Of a stretch of 64,000 nucleotides of DNA, positions 36,401-48,400 are shown in pieces. Location of the stretch: contig NC_092793.1 in assembly GCF_918797505.1 (NCBI RefSeq), positions 91,090,411-91,154,410 on the forward strand, read 5' to 3'. The stretch is from Bemisia tabaci. Taxonomy: Eukaryota; Arthropoda; Insecta; Hemiptera; Aleyrodidae. Under the pieces are notes generated by a model. The model did not search any database and was not told where the DNA came from. It saw only the letters and a program-made list of their open reading frames with translations. Every line of letters starts with the position of its first letter. Positions within the stretch are counted from its first letter, which is position 1. The translations under genes were made by a program, and so were the position numbers.

Positions 36401-39400
36401 TTTGATAGGCTCTAATTCGGCTCAAAATTGAGCTTTCGAAGAACGGTTTTTAGGACTCTTCTTGAAATTTTGCGTAAATTTCATTTTTGAACTTATCCTA
36501 CCACATTCTCTCTGCAATTTCCAGATACTGGGGTTATCTCCCAAAATACTCCCTGCAAGAGGGCGGGAGGCTTCCGAAAACATGAAATTCGAATTCCTTG
36601 GGGTTGATTTCCTTTTCAACTATCCACCTTTCAGAACTCAGAAACCACTTTTCCTTCGGAAGAAAGGCCTGGTACGTTAGGTCTGGGCCACCCTGTATAA
36701 TAAAATTATTTCCAGTCTGACACGACCAATGGATTTCTGGCCCTGTGCCACGGCCTCCCCATGTCCCACGTCCGGAACCCCAGCAGGCGGGTCTCCGGTC
36801 CCCCCGCCGTGTTTTCCGGTCTGATCTTCCGAGGGGTAGATGCAACTCGCAAGGCTAGTTTTCCAATAAAATTTCTGTTCATGAGAATCTGTAAATCTAC
36901 ACATGGATTAACCTTGTTAATATTGTCGAAAGACTTGTTGAACTCATGCTGTAAGTCAACACTGCTGGATTATGGATAACATCTTGATGAACGTATTTTA
37001 TTTTGTAAACTTTCTCTTTTTCTGTGTATATGTTTTTTACATATGTACATTCTAACAAGATGGCGAAATAGTGCTGGATCCACACCATTTTGCAGGGAAA
37101 ACAAAGCCAAGAAATTTCATTAACTTCAATTAGGGTCAAAAAAACTTTTTGAGCTCTAATGAGTACCAGTACAAGACTGAGCAGGGAGAGTTTTCAGCTC
37201 TGGCAGCTTGCATTGGAGGATTAAGTTGAGTTCATGCTGAGAGACCTATAACATTTTGGGCTTTTTTAGACATCATCAGTAGATCACACTCGTCTGTAAA
37301 CCCAACCTAGCATTCCGCAAAATCCAAGACAGCATCGAAACGCCGTCATGAGAATGATGCAAGGCATGACACAAAAGTGTGATCCTCACGCCATCTACTG
37401 TCAGTGCTGAACAACTCCCATAACAAACAAAGAAAACCCTTTGTATTCTGATATCCATCCTCTGACCTCCGGAGAGAATTGATGTCCATTGCAAATGGTT
37501 AGCTTATGGAAGTAGAGTAAAGAGGATGTTTCATATTATCTCATTCAATACTGTGCGTAAATTTCAAGTCAAACTTTTCAATTTTTGATGGAGTGAAAAT
37601 CTTTTGAATCAGGTTGAGAAAAATCTTGCGGCAAGACTGAAGGCAGGTATTGAGGCGTGGACGGACGCCTTAGAAGGAAAGAAAGTCGAGATAGATCTTA
37701 GCATGGATACTGATGCGCCCTCACAACCAACACATAAACCAGGAGGGGACCCTCAGGTGAACTCATGTTTTCATGCAAGCATCATAAATGCATGCCACTA
37801 AAATTTTTTGCATACTGTTTCCCTTTCCTCAGTTTTACTCAGCTGAAGTGGAGACATCGAAGGACCCTACTTGTGGCTCATGACCCAAGCAATCTTGGTG
37901 AAACTGGCAGTTTTTCTGACCTATTGTCAGTCTTGGCCTACTGACTGAAAGTGTCAAAGGGTGTTTCTTTGTGTCTCCTCCTTTGACTCTTGTTTAGAGG
38001 GATCAACATTTTTAAGAGAGGTGGTAGCCAGTAGCGGCATTGAATTTTATTTATTTATTTATTATACAAAACGGGCAAGTTGCCCAATTACAAAGTAATT
38101 AACAAAAAAGAGCAAAACAGCTGAACAAATGATAGACTCAACTGACAAATAAAACAAAACAAACAAAAGTACAATACAATGAATATAACTAATAGGGAAC
38201 ATAGTATTTCAAAAAGTAGTCCTTGACCCTAGACTTAAACAGGTTCGTCTCCAGACTTGCATCAGCTAGCCCAGGCGACAGTAGGTTCCACCGCCTCTTT
38301 ACTCTGACAACCACCGAGTGGAAACGGTAAGAAGTCCTGGCGGGGTTGTCAAATAAAGGACGGGCAACTCTCAGGGAGTAGTTGACCTCCCTCACCTGAA
38401 ACAGCTGAGACAGATCTGAGCCGAAATATGACCTCCAAGGACTCTGAACGCCAAAGCGAGGTCATAGGTATGATGCCTAGACTCCAACGTCGGGACGTTC
38501 AAAGCCTCAGAGATCTTACTATAGTCGTGGTCATATATGGACATGGGCTGATTTAACTTAAATGACAAAAAACGAAGCACATGGTGCTGGACGTATTCGA
38601 TTTCATCCCACCCTTGGCGTGTATGAGAAGACCATATTGGAGATGCATACGTTAGAATTGGCATAACAATGGATTTATACAGGTAGAGGATTGTACCAAC
38701 CCTAAAATGCGCAGAAACTCTACGGAATTTTGAACAAAAATGAGTCCAATCAAGGCTACTTCCTACCGCTATTTGTAATGTAATATTATGTTACATTATT
38801 TCATAAATAAAATATTAACGGTCATAATTTTATTTAAGATAGATAAGAGCTGGGGCCCAAATGGGTTCATGGATTCTCAGTACCTTTTATTATCATCAGG
38901 TCCAGCTGATTCTACCACTAGAACGAGCTAAGGAGGAGGAATAAACTTATGTTTGTTTTAGTTTCGGGAAATCCATGAAAGAAGCTTGTAAGCCTCCATA
39001 AGTTGACAAGGCTGCTAAATTAAACTCAAATATAGTTGGAAAAATGAGTATCTGAAGAATTAAATTAAGAAACACATGTATCGAAGGAAAGCAAAGTTGA
39101 AAGGAAATATTGCGAAAAATCCAAGTGTAGGACAATTAAGGGTTCCACTGCACATTAAGGCACTACCTTCCTGGCGTTTTCTTTTTTATGCAATGCTATT
39201 TTTCAAGCAAAGTTGAATTAATTTCTCTAAATGAGGGAATTTTTCAATAATGGTTCTCATTTTCTCACTGTCAAAAGGGAAAGGCTTAGCTTTTATTGAA
39301 TAAAAGCAGGGTTGCCACAGTCAGGGAAAACTGGGAAATGTCAGGGAAAATGACGAAAATGTTTGGGGAACTTTGTAAAATCACCCTCATTTGCTTTTCA

Positions 39401-42400
39401 GAATGGGTTTGAGACTTTGAACTAGAAATTTTTCCAGAAAACTATTTTCAATTACGCCTTCTTAACCATCCGTCACATCTTCAATTGTCAGGGAATTTCC
39501 TTTACTAAATTCTGTGGCAACCCTGTTAAAGGCTCTCTGTTTCAAGAAATAAACTGCAGAAACCCCAAAAAGCTGTCAGATTTAAACAGGATTGTTAGCG
39601 ACCGGGAAAACCGGCAAAAGTCAGGGAATTTTGGTGCTGGTCAGGGATTTTTCTGATTTTTCGTGTTTTTTTTTTCTTTCGTATAATGGGCCTGTTGCAA
39701 GGTGTGGGGTTTTGCAAATTGATATCTGGTTCCAATGGCAAAGGACTCTGCACACCTCTTATGGGAAAGTGCACCACAATGGATCTTCAATTTTTTTTAT
39801 TGCAATCGATTTTCTTCAAGATGCTGATCCAAAGTTATAACTGGGACAACTTTCTACGATGCACCGTTTTCGCGAAAAACGCCCGAGAAGATTCAATCAT
39901 TCGGTGATAAGCGTCAGAAAGATTCCGCATTTCAGCACTCGAGTGAACGGTCGGCTGTGTGTCATCGAGGAAATCAGGGGAACTCTAGCACCGAGCGGCA
40001 ATCTTATCTCGGATTCTGCACGCAGTTTTGCTCGACCATCCAAATCAGATTCTTGAGCATAAGAACAGGAAAGTCAGAGATGAACAGTGAACGGCAACCG
40101 GACGAGAGCGGGAGAGGGATAGCCCCAGAGTAGGCAGAAATAGATAAGAAGACGGACACTCGCTACGTTTTTTTCACATCAGACTTGCTCTCGAATGCCT
40201 TGTTATTTTTAACTCTTTATTGCCGAATAACCGAGGCGTTCCGGGCGTATTGAACGAAAACGGTGCATCGTAGAAAGTTGGTGCAACGACGAATGTTGAT
40301 CAGCATCTTGAGGAGAATCGATTGCAATAAAAAAATTAAAGATCCATCGTGGTGCACTTGCCCATAAATGGTGTGCGGGGTCCTTTCACAAAAAGAACGA
40401 TGGCGCTACGAAAAAAGCTTGAATTGACCTTGCAAATTCAAAAAAGCTGTTTTTTGAAGCGACCCATTTGAAACGGTCACTTTTACGCGGGAACGGATTC
40501 GGTACACTCGTTACGTCACATCTCATGACAAACCTGGTCTTTTCATCACTTACAATGTATTTTCCCGCAAGGAATTGGCAGTCGCTTTTCAAATGCAAGT
40601 ATCGAGTCAATCGATGATTTTTTTTTATCTAAATGAAATTCATAAATGCATTTCTTGGACGTTTAAATGTCTAAAACCTTTATTAGATAGAGAAGAACCG
40701 ATAGGATAAACCCTATTTTTAAGGAAAACTGTAGACAATGGGCCATTGTTTATATCTGCCGTAGTGATAACAGACATGCACGCTAGCCCAAAATTTAGTC
40801 ATTTTCGTGAGTTTTTACTTTCTTGTCACTATTTGAAGGTAAGTTTTTTTTGTAAATCAATTGTTTAGTGCCTTAAGATCATGTTAAAAGCTGTAACGGT
40901 ATACATTGTTACTTATTAATTCAGAACACACTCCGGCAGTCCAACGCTCAAACCATGGATATTCTCTCAATGCGTGTAAATCATTCTTAACTCTTCAACA
41001 AACATCTTCATATTATTCAGAACGTTCGCACGTTTTATACACTTATGTTACTTTAAAATTCAGTGTGTTTTTAATGTAACACCATGCAAAAAAATGTATT
41101 GATAAGTCTGGTAAACGAAAGCGGCTGCCAATTCCTCACGGGAAAATACATTGTAAGTGATGAAAAGACCAGGTTTGTCATGAGATGTGACGTAACGAGT
41201 GCACCGGATACGTTTCCGCGTAAATCTGGATTTTCAGGCGTTTTTAAGTTGATTTGTTGGGGGTTTCCGGTGATCAAAAAATTCCGGGAAAATTCCTGTG
41301 ACATCAGGAGGGTTAGTTCTTTCGATTAAAGCTATGAAAAAAATGGCGCAACAGGCCCATTGGGTGCGGGCGGTCTCAGGCTCGAGTTGCCGGGTCAACT
41401 GACTACTGCGTTCGATTGCGGAGAACGGCGGCGCTCTCGCTCGGCTTCGCGAGGAACTACCGGCGCATATCCCGACCATCGCGTCGCGTCGCACATTGGT
41501 TCCAGCGCCCGATCTACGTGGCTTTAATTAGAATATCACCGATGATGACATTTAATGTAAGTCTCCAGTGGGTTTTTTGGGTCACACTCACTGATTACGA
41601 ATTTGTCGTCAATTTGACTGTATCAATGAGCATAAGGTGGTAAATTCGCATTTAACCTGAAACTCCATACTTAATACTAAGCACATCAATCATATTTTAA
41701 CATGGCTGAACGCCTGGACTGATATATTCTGCAACTTTTTTTGATTTATCATAAGAACTTTCGATGATTATACAAGGATTTGTTCTCTGATCACTAATTT
41801 TTTTTTATGGGGGGGGGGGGGGGGCAATGTTGTATAACTTTATGAACCAGGAATTAGTGTTATCTGGTAAGATCTACCTCATAAATTTTGTGGCTATCCT
41901 GAGGAAAATCAGTTCCAGTACCAAAGCAAACAGTTTATCCTACTATTCGAGTTGTTCAGACGATGTTGACAAATCAGTGAAAGAAAAACTTTATTTAAAC
42001 TTCAATGCTCTCTGATCTACTAATTCGCAGCGCTTTAAAGTCAACAGGAATTTCTTAGCTTTGTAATCTAATGGTACAATTATGCTATCAGAATTTTTAA
42101 TAACAATGAATTAAGAGTCGATTTTCGTCACTAACTCAAAATCACATTTAAATTCAATAGATACGGAAATTTTAAATATACATTGAAGATATTTTACTTG
42201 AACAAGAGGAATATCCCCCCCGCCCCCCCTGAGGAAGGGGCAAAAATTTTGACCCCCCTAAAAGATGGTTCCCTTTGGAATAAAAACATTCCCTAAGTTT
42301 CGTTCTTCTATCTCTTAACATTCAATAGTTACCAGGGGGGGGGGGGGATTACGGACTTTTGGGACACCCTGTATGTATTTCTTATGATCCTTTTAGCACA

Positions 42401-45400
42401 ACAGGCCTTAAAATTTGATCTTGAAGAAAATCAGGGTTGGTAATCAAATATTTTGTCTCAAGAATCCATCATCATTCTTACCCTAAAGGGTCCTATCTAA
42501 TGCGTTTCTCATATCTTTTTTCCATTAGATCGCAGCCTCTGTATACGAAGTGAGAATCACAAACCAGATCATGTACTTGTATCCAAGCATTGATGAAGCC
42601 AGGTTCCAAATAATGCAGCAGTTTTTTGCCTGGCAAGCTGTTGTCACTTCCCAGACTCGTCTTCAAAGCACTCGATATCAGGTTAGTGGTGGAATGTCAG
42701 AATATTTGGTATAGAAACATGGGAATATGTAGTTACGCTCACTCCTGAACTTCGCATTGAAGCCTTCATTCATCCTGATACAAGTAGAGATGCTATTTTC
42801 TTCCTTCATTGGCTATCAGTTCGGCCCAGAGTGAGATGTTAGAAACGGAATCTAATCATTCAATTAATCTTGCAAACTATGTCCCATGTTTTGAATGAAC
42901 GATTTCAATAAATATAAGGCATTTGCCTTTTTCTTTTATATATATATATATATAATAAAGAGTTCACGGTTGTAATAATCAATAATTAAACAAAAATCAC
43001 GAGTACTTTCCAACCTTTTTATTACATTTTATATATATACACACACACATCGGGAGAAAATATTTGCCTCAAAACAGTGATAGTCGAGTGTGAGCAAGAT
43101 TGATAACAGTCTGGCGAATTTTTTAGGTATGGACCTCATTATGCAGTGAATCTCAGATTTTTTTATGTGCTCATCGTAATTCTTGTGAGATTTTATGCTT
43201 ACAAATTACAAGTTTGTATATTCATCTGCATCTCTTTGGTTCCATAAAATAATTCTTAAACACTGGTAGTTGGTATGCTGACAAGAAGAGATGCTTAAAA
43301 AATTGGAAATGTGAATTGTGTAGCTGCTATTCAATTACTGTGCGTGCAAGCATGTGAAAAAAAAGCGCACTGGCTGAAGAGCAGATCTGGGTTGTAAGGC
43401 CAGAAAAGAACCGGGCTCTCCAAGGGCTTGAAGATGCTGACTTGCGCCTGACAGCGGGCAATCACCCAAGCCGAGCACTGGTCGCCTGGCTTGTAGGCAG
43501 TCCGCGGTGAGTGCAGGATGTGCTTCTTTTTGTGCTCGAGGCTCGGTGAAGACCTTCCAAGGGATACCTCAAGGGCTTATTTAAGCAAATCGCTTTTGGC
43601 ATATATCACTGCAGAACAATTGAACGTTTGCTCCATGCAGTGCTGAAATCTTTTCAAACATAGGAGTCAGTCAACAGCTCTGTGGCTGGACAGTGAAGTA
43701 GCTTGATGCAAACCGGAGCCCTACGCTGTGTAGCCAATGAGGTAACTGCTCTACAGGTCTTTATCCAAGATGCGGTAACCGCTTCTGGTGTGGTGACAAC
43801 GTCTTGTTAATTATTCTGGTGATACTGAAATGATTAATAGGAGGTGAATCTGTTAAGCTGGAACAGCTCTGCAGGATAGTACTCCTATCAAGCGAGTGAG
43901 AACTCCAGCACTGGTGTATGGCGGATCACATTTCTCATGGGCTGCACCACACTGCTGGGAAGTGGTCTAAATCTAACGACTAGAAAATGCCATAGAGTCA
44001 CAATAAACTGCCAGTGAAGTCAATCCATGAATGGGAAATTTTAAGCCCCTTGTTTGCCGTAAAGTGTGGACCGAGTCTGAACCAAACAGCATTTTTTAAC
44101 ACGGCGGCTTATGAGAGAATCGCGAGCTATCAGTGGTTTTCGAGATTTATTAATTAAATTGATTATTATTTTTGCGAATTTCGGCTAACCATGTAAACCA
44201 TTCACAGCTGGTCTTAATGACTTTAAATTTTTTGACGAGTCACAAGCAAAAACTCTTCAGATTCTTGAAGTAGAGTGTCTACTGAGTCATTTAAGCCAAA
44301 AAGAAAAAAATTCTGTCGAGCTCCTGGAAAATAAAGTCGATTTAAAGGTATTTTTGGGCTAAAATAGCCAAATTACCCATAGCAAGGCCCGTCATATTAT
44401 TTAAAAACTTGTTTTCTTCCTGGGTATAATGCCCAAGTTTCTTAAACATGCATATTTTAAGCCTCTGATTACTTAAACTACCAATGGAGAATTTGCATGC
44501 AATTTTTTTATTGCTTCATCTGAAAGTGCCTAATGAGCTGAGTTCGCAATATTTTTCATAATTTTTTTCTGACATGGGAAATTGGAGAAAAATTGATTTA
44601 AAAGTGAGAAAATGTGCCGCCTTGTGACGTCATCTGGCGGCATTTCCCATTTAAACACATGTATTTTAGCGGAATCGGTCATTTTGTCATATCACCTCTA
44701 ATAATTGCTCAATTTATGAATCAAGGGTATCTTCGTGTTCAGTTCACTCAGAGGATTCCACTTAAACAGGAAATTCATCAAATTTTAGACCCTTGCAAAT
44801 TCTCCATTTTAACCATATGGTAAATTTTGGGGGCCTAAAATGAGCCCTCAGAGCCAAAAATTGCAAACATTTTTGAAAACTTCGGATTTTCAGGGGGGTG
44901 TTTTTTTTTTAACGTTGTTTTTTCTACAGTCGTCAATGAGTAATTCTGAAGGGCATTTTCGATTACATAATTGAAATTTTGACTGTTCAGGTGAAGGGGG
45001 AAGGGGGCACCAGGCTTTGCTTTGCCATTCTCACAGTTTCTGAAAACGCTTGAAAATTCCCTATTACATTGGAAGTCCAAAATATCCCTTTTTATTCATT
45101 AATTACTGTATCTGATATTATAAAATATGCAGCAGGAGTTACTGCCCCCCCCTTCTCCTCACTACGCGATGCATGGAAACCTTGATCTCACTGCGCGCGC
45201 TACGAAAACGCTTGAAAGTTCCCTAATACATTGGAAGTCCAAAATATCCCTTTTTAATTCATTAATTACTGCTTCTGATATTATGAAATATGCAGCAGGA
45301 GTTACTGCCCCCCCCTCCTCCTCACTACGAGATGCATGGAAACCTTGATCTTACTGCGCGCGCTAACGGATCCTTGCTTTTCGCGTGATGGCAGTCCGTT

Positions 45401-48400
45401 GTACAGTAGATCCGGGCATTTGCAATAAAACATTTGGCGGTCTTTAGCATTACATAAAAATGGACATGTTTATGCTACAAGTTTATCCTGCAAATGCCCG
45501 GATGCGAAAAGCAAGGATCCGGTAGCGCGCGTAGTAAGATCAAGGTTTACATGCATCTCGTAGGGAGGAGGAGGGGGGGGGCAGTAACTCCTGCTGCATA
45601 TTTTATAATATCAGATACAGTAATTAATGAATAAAAAGGGATATTTTGGACTTCCAATGTAATAGGGAATTTTCAAGCGTTTTCAGAAACTGTGAGAATG
45701 GCAGAGCAAAGCCTGGTGCCCCCTTCCCCCTTCACCTGAACAGTCAAAATTTCAATTATGTAATCGAAAATGCCCTTCAGAATTACTCATTGACGACTGT
45801 AGAAAAAACAACGTTAAAAAAAAACACCCCCCTGAAAATCCGAAGTTTTCAAAAATGTTTGCAATTTTTGGCTCTGAGGGCTCATTTTAGGGCCCCAAAA
45901 TTTACCATTTGGTTAAAATTGGTAGTTTAAGTAATCGGAAGCTTAAAATATGCATATTTAAGAAACTTGGGCATTATACCCAGGAAGAAAACAAGTTTTT
46001 AATTAATATGACGGGCCTTGCTATGGGTAATTTGGCTATTTTAGCCCAAAAATACCTTTAAATCGACTTTATTTTCCAGGAGCTCGACAGAATTTTTTTC
46101 TTTTTGGCTTAAATGACTCAGTAGACACTCTACTTCAAGAATCTAAAGAGTTTTTGCTTGTGACTCGTCAAAAAATTTAAAGTCGTTAAGACTAGCTGTG
46201 CATTGTCATAACTAATTAAAAAATTTACAAAACTCCCGGTTTTTGTGAAATAAATTTTATACCTGTATATTCTGAGCGGAGCCTGGAGCTGGGAACCTGC
46301 GCATAACTCATTGTTACATGCGCACACTAGTCTCAGGAGTACTGCACAAAGCAGTCTCAAATAGTAACTTCATCGGCGTCCCAGCCAGAGACAAGAGACC
46401 CTCCACTAGTATCTTGGCCATTGTGGAAGCTTTTACTTTCGGGACTTCAGCGTTCTACTGTTGACTTACCTACATGGTTGATGTTTAACAACGTGTTGGC
46501 AGTTTCGTTTTGCAAACAAGTCGAAAATGGCCGAAGTTTGCGAGACTTGTTTGGCTCATGACGTCACCCGAAGCTCATCATCGACCATGTAGGTAGGTCA
46601 ACAGCCGAAATTGAGGTGATGACTGTTGCTCCCTAATAATTGTCCATAAGGAACTGTTGAATCCCCGAAAGTAAAATCTTCCACCTGTCGTTAGGAGGCC
46701 AGTGGAGGGTCTCTTGTCTCTGGTCCCAGCTCATTCTTGTGACTCCATTGTTCTCGATGGAAAATGCGGCAGAACGGTCTAGAACGGGCTCGCGATTGTT
46801 ATCTCGCGGTGACCGGTGAGGCAGAGCCGCGAGATAGGGCTTGTGGATCGCAGAGGATCGTAGCCGCGAGGTGAAGGAGGAGAACGCTGGTCGCGGGGAA
46901 GAGCGCGCACGCGGCGCGGTGCCGGCCGACGATGATGCCGGCGATGGTTGGACCCATGTCAGCAACTTGAACAATTACATTCATTATATTCTTTACCAAT
47001 TAATAATAAAATTAGTTTTAATAAAGTCGTGTAACTGGTAAGATTTGAAAGTTAAAAATTTTTCAAGGACCAAGGCATATCTCTAGGCAGGTCGTCTACA
47101 TTTTCTAAGGAGGAGTGTTAAACAAGATAATTTATGAAATTAATGTTAAAGAATGCATGAAGCGAGTGCAGTTCCTGTATAGAAGAGAAACTGAAGATTT
47201 TTAGACTTTAAGTGAGAGTAGTACAAAGGTCTATACAGCTCAGCCTAGGTCAGAATAAAGTTTTCAGAAAGTACTTCATGTATTTGAGAGTTTTTCAGGA
47301 GGTTCTTAAACCTCAATTTTAGTCAGGAAAAGTCTTCATGGAATCCTGAATTTTTTTGAGAATTTCAGTAGTTACTGTTCTTTAGATCTCTTTTCTACCC
47401 AGTTTTAATATCTGAATTTCTCATCACTTGTTACAGTCAACCACCATTAGATCGAATTCTTTGCCAAGTTGAATTTTATATTATTATGCTATCGAATTCT
47501 GTTAGACTAATGTTAACTACCTGAGCCTAACTCTAATGGCAAGCGATTAGCATCCGCTAAATTTGAACCAATTTCTTCCATTAGGAGTTTTTTCTCTCTT
47601 GTCCTCAACTATTTCGATTAAATTTGAGCTCAAGGGAGGGCTCTCTTGAATATTATTGTATCTACTGTACGTCTCAGACAAGCCAGGGTGAATCATTGTT
47701 TTTCAATACTAAGGAGGAATCCATTTGCATCTGTGCAGACTGCAATGTAAGATAAGCTTAAACCTGTGCAAAAATCTTCAGAGATTGCGATAATGCAGAA
47801 AGATAAATTAATCGTAATTCAACTGAGTTTGTGCTGCAGCGTTAGTGCAAGCATGATGATGGAACACAGCGGAGAGAGATAGCAGAAAGAGGGGTGGGGG
47901 TGAGATGTGAGTCTTGTATCGTATGCTGTGGAGCACACCTCTGGTGGAGGGTCTAGGTGGAGAGGAAATCAACAAAACAGTGAGCGTCTAGTGTTTGTTT
48001 ACTCACAACACCGGTCAACATGGGTTCTGTCCTTCGAACCAAACCAATTTTTTCGATTCCCAGTTGCTGAAGAAGCCCGAAAATGGCACATATTAACGTC
48101 AGGAAAATTAGCTGGTCCTCAGGGCGCCGCCATTTTGAATTTTTCAAAATTGAGGAAACCCACAATTAGATTTTTGCAAATATCTCCTCAATGGTTCATC
48201 TCACGAAAAAACAAAATAACCAACGGAAAGAACATAAAATTTCCTACCGAAATCATCCTCCTTTATTTTTCTAACTTAATTTTTTGGTCTTGAAATTAAC
48301 GTTTTCTTAAAAAATTAGCTTTAAGAAGGCGCATTTTTGCTGATTTTAGGAGAAACTTTGCTTCACACCTCCAGCCTCGATTATCTGAGAAAAAAACTGT

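Larger units (their letters stand above)
33436..36695. mobile_element. 3.26-kb foldback element, CAGGGTGGCCCAG ends
   Basis: TA at 33434-33435 and 36696-36697 flank termini CAGGGTGGCCCAGACCTA and their inverse. TIRs extend about 480 bp. The interior has a directly repeated unit of about 622 bp (starts 34081 and 34703), a shorter third echo (35240-35470) and a GC-rich block (35640-35800) ending at a TATAAATA (35820-35827). No long ORF was found, so it is non-autonomous or decayed. Confidence 0.8.
32816..37612. other. Dynein intron 8 (4.8 kb)
   Basis: Made of a TTAA-flanked MITE (32887-33330), a 3.26-kb foldback element (33436-36695) and a truncated CAAGGTGG-family MITE (37056-37347), with short unique spacers. 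Confidence 0.85.
37757..42528. other. Dynein intron 9 (4.8 kb)
   Basis: Contains a LINE 3' end, a small MITE, a composite palindrome and a truncated CAGGGTG-type element. A CpG-rich stretch at 41365-41525, a G16 run (41809-41824) and the surrounding sequence to 42180 have no recognised function. Confidence 0.75.

Noticed and set aside
46799..47041. ORFs in a GC-rich stretch after the hAT-like MITE
   Set aside because: They overlap on both strands with biased composition and no recognisable motif; likely GC-driven chance ORFs.
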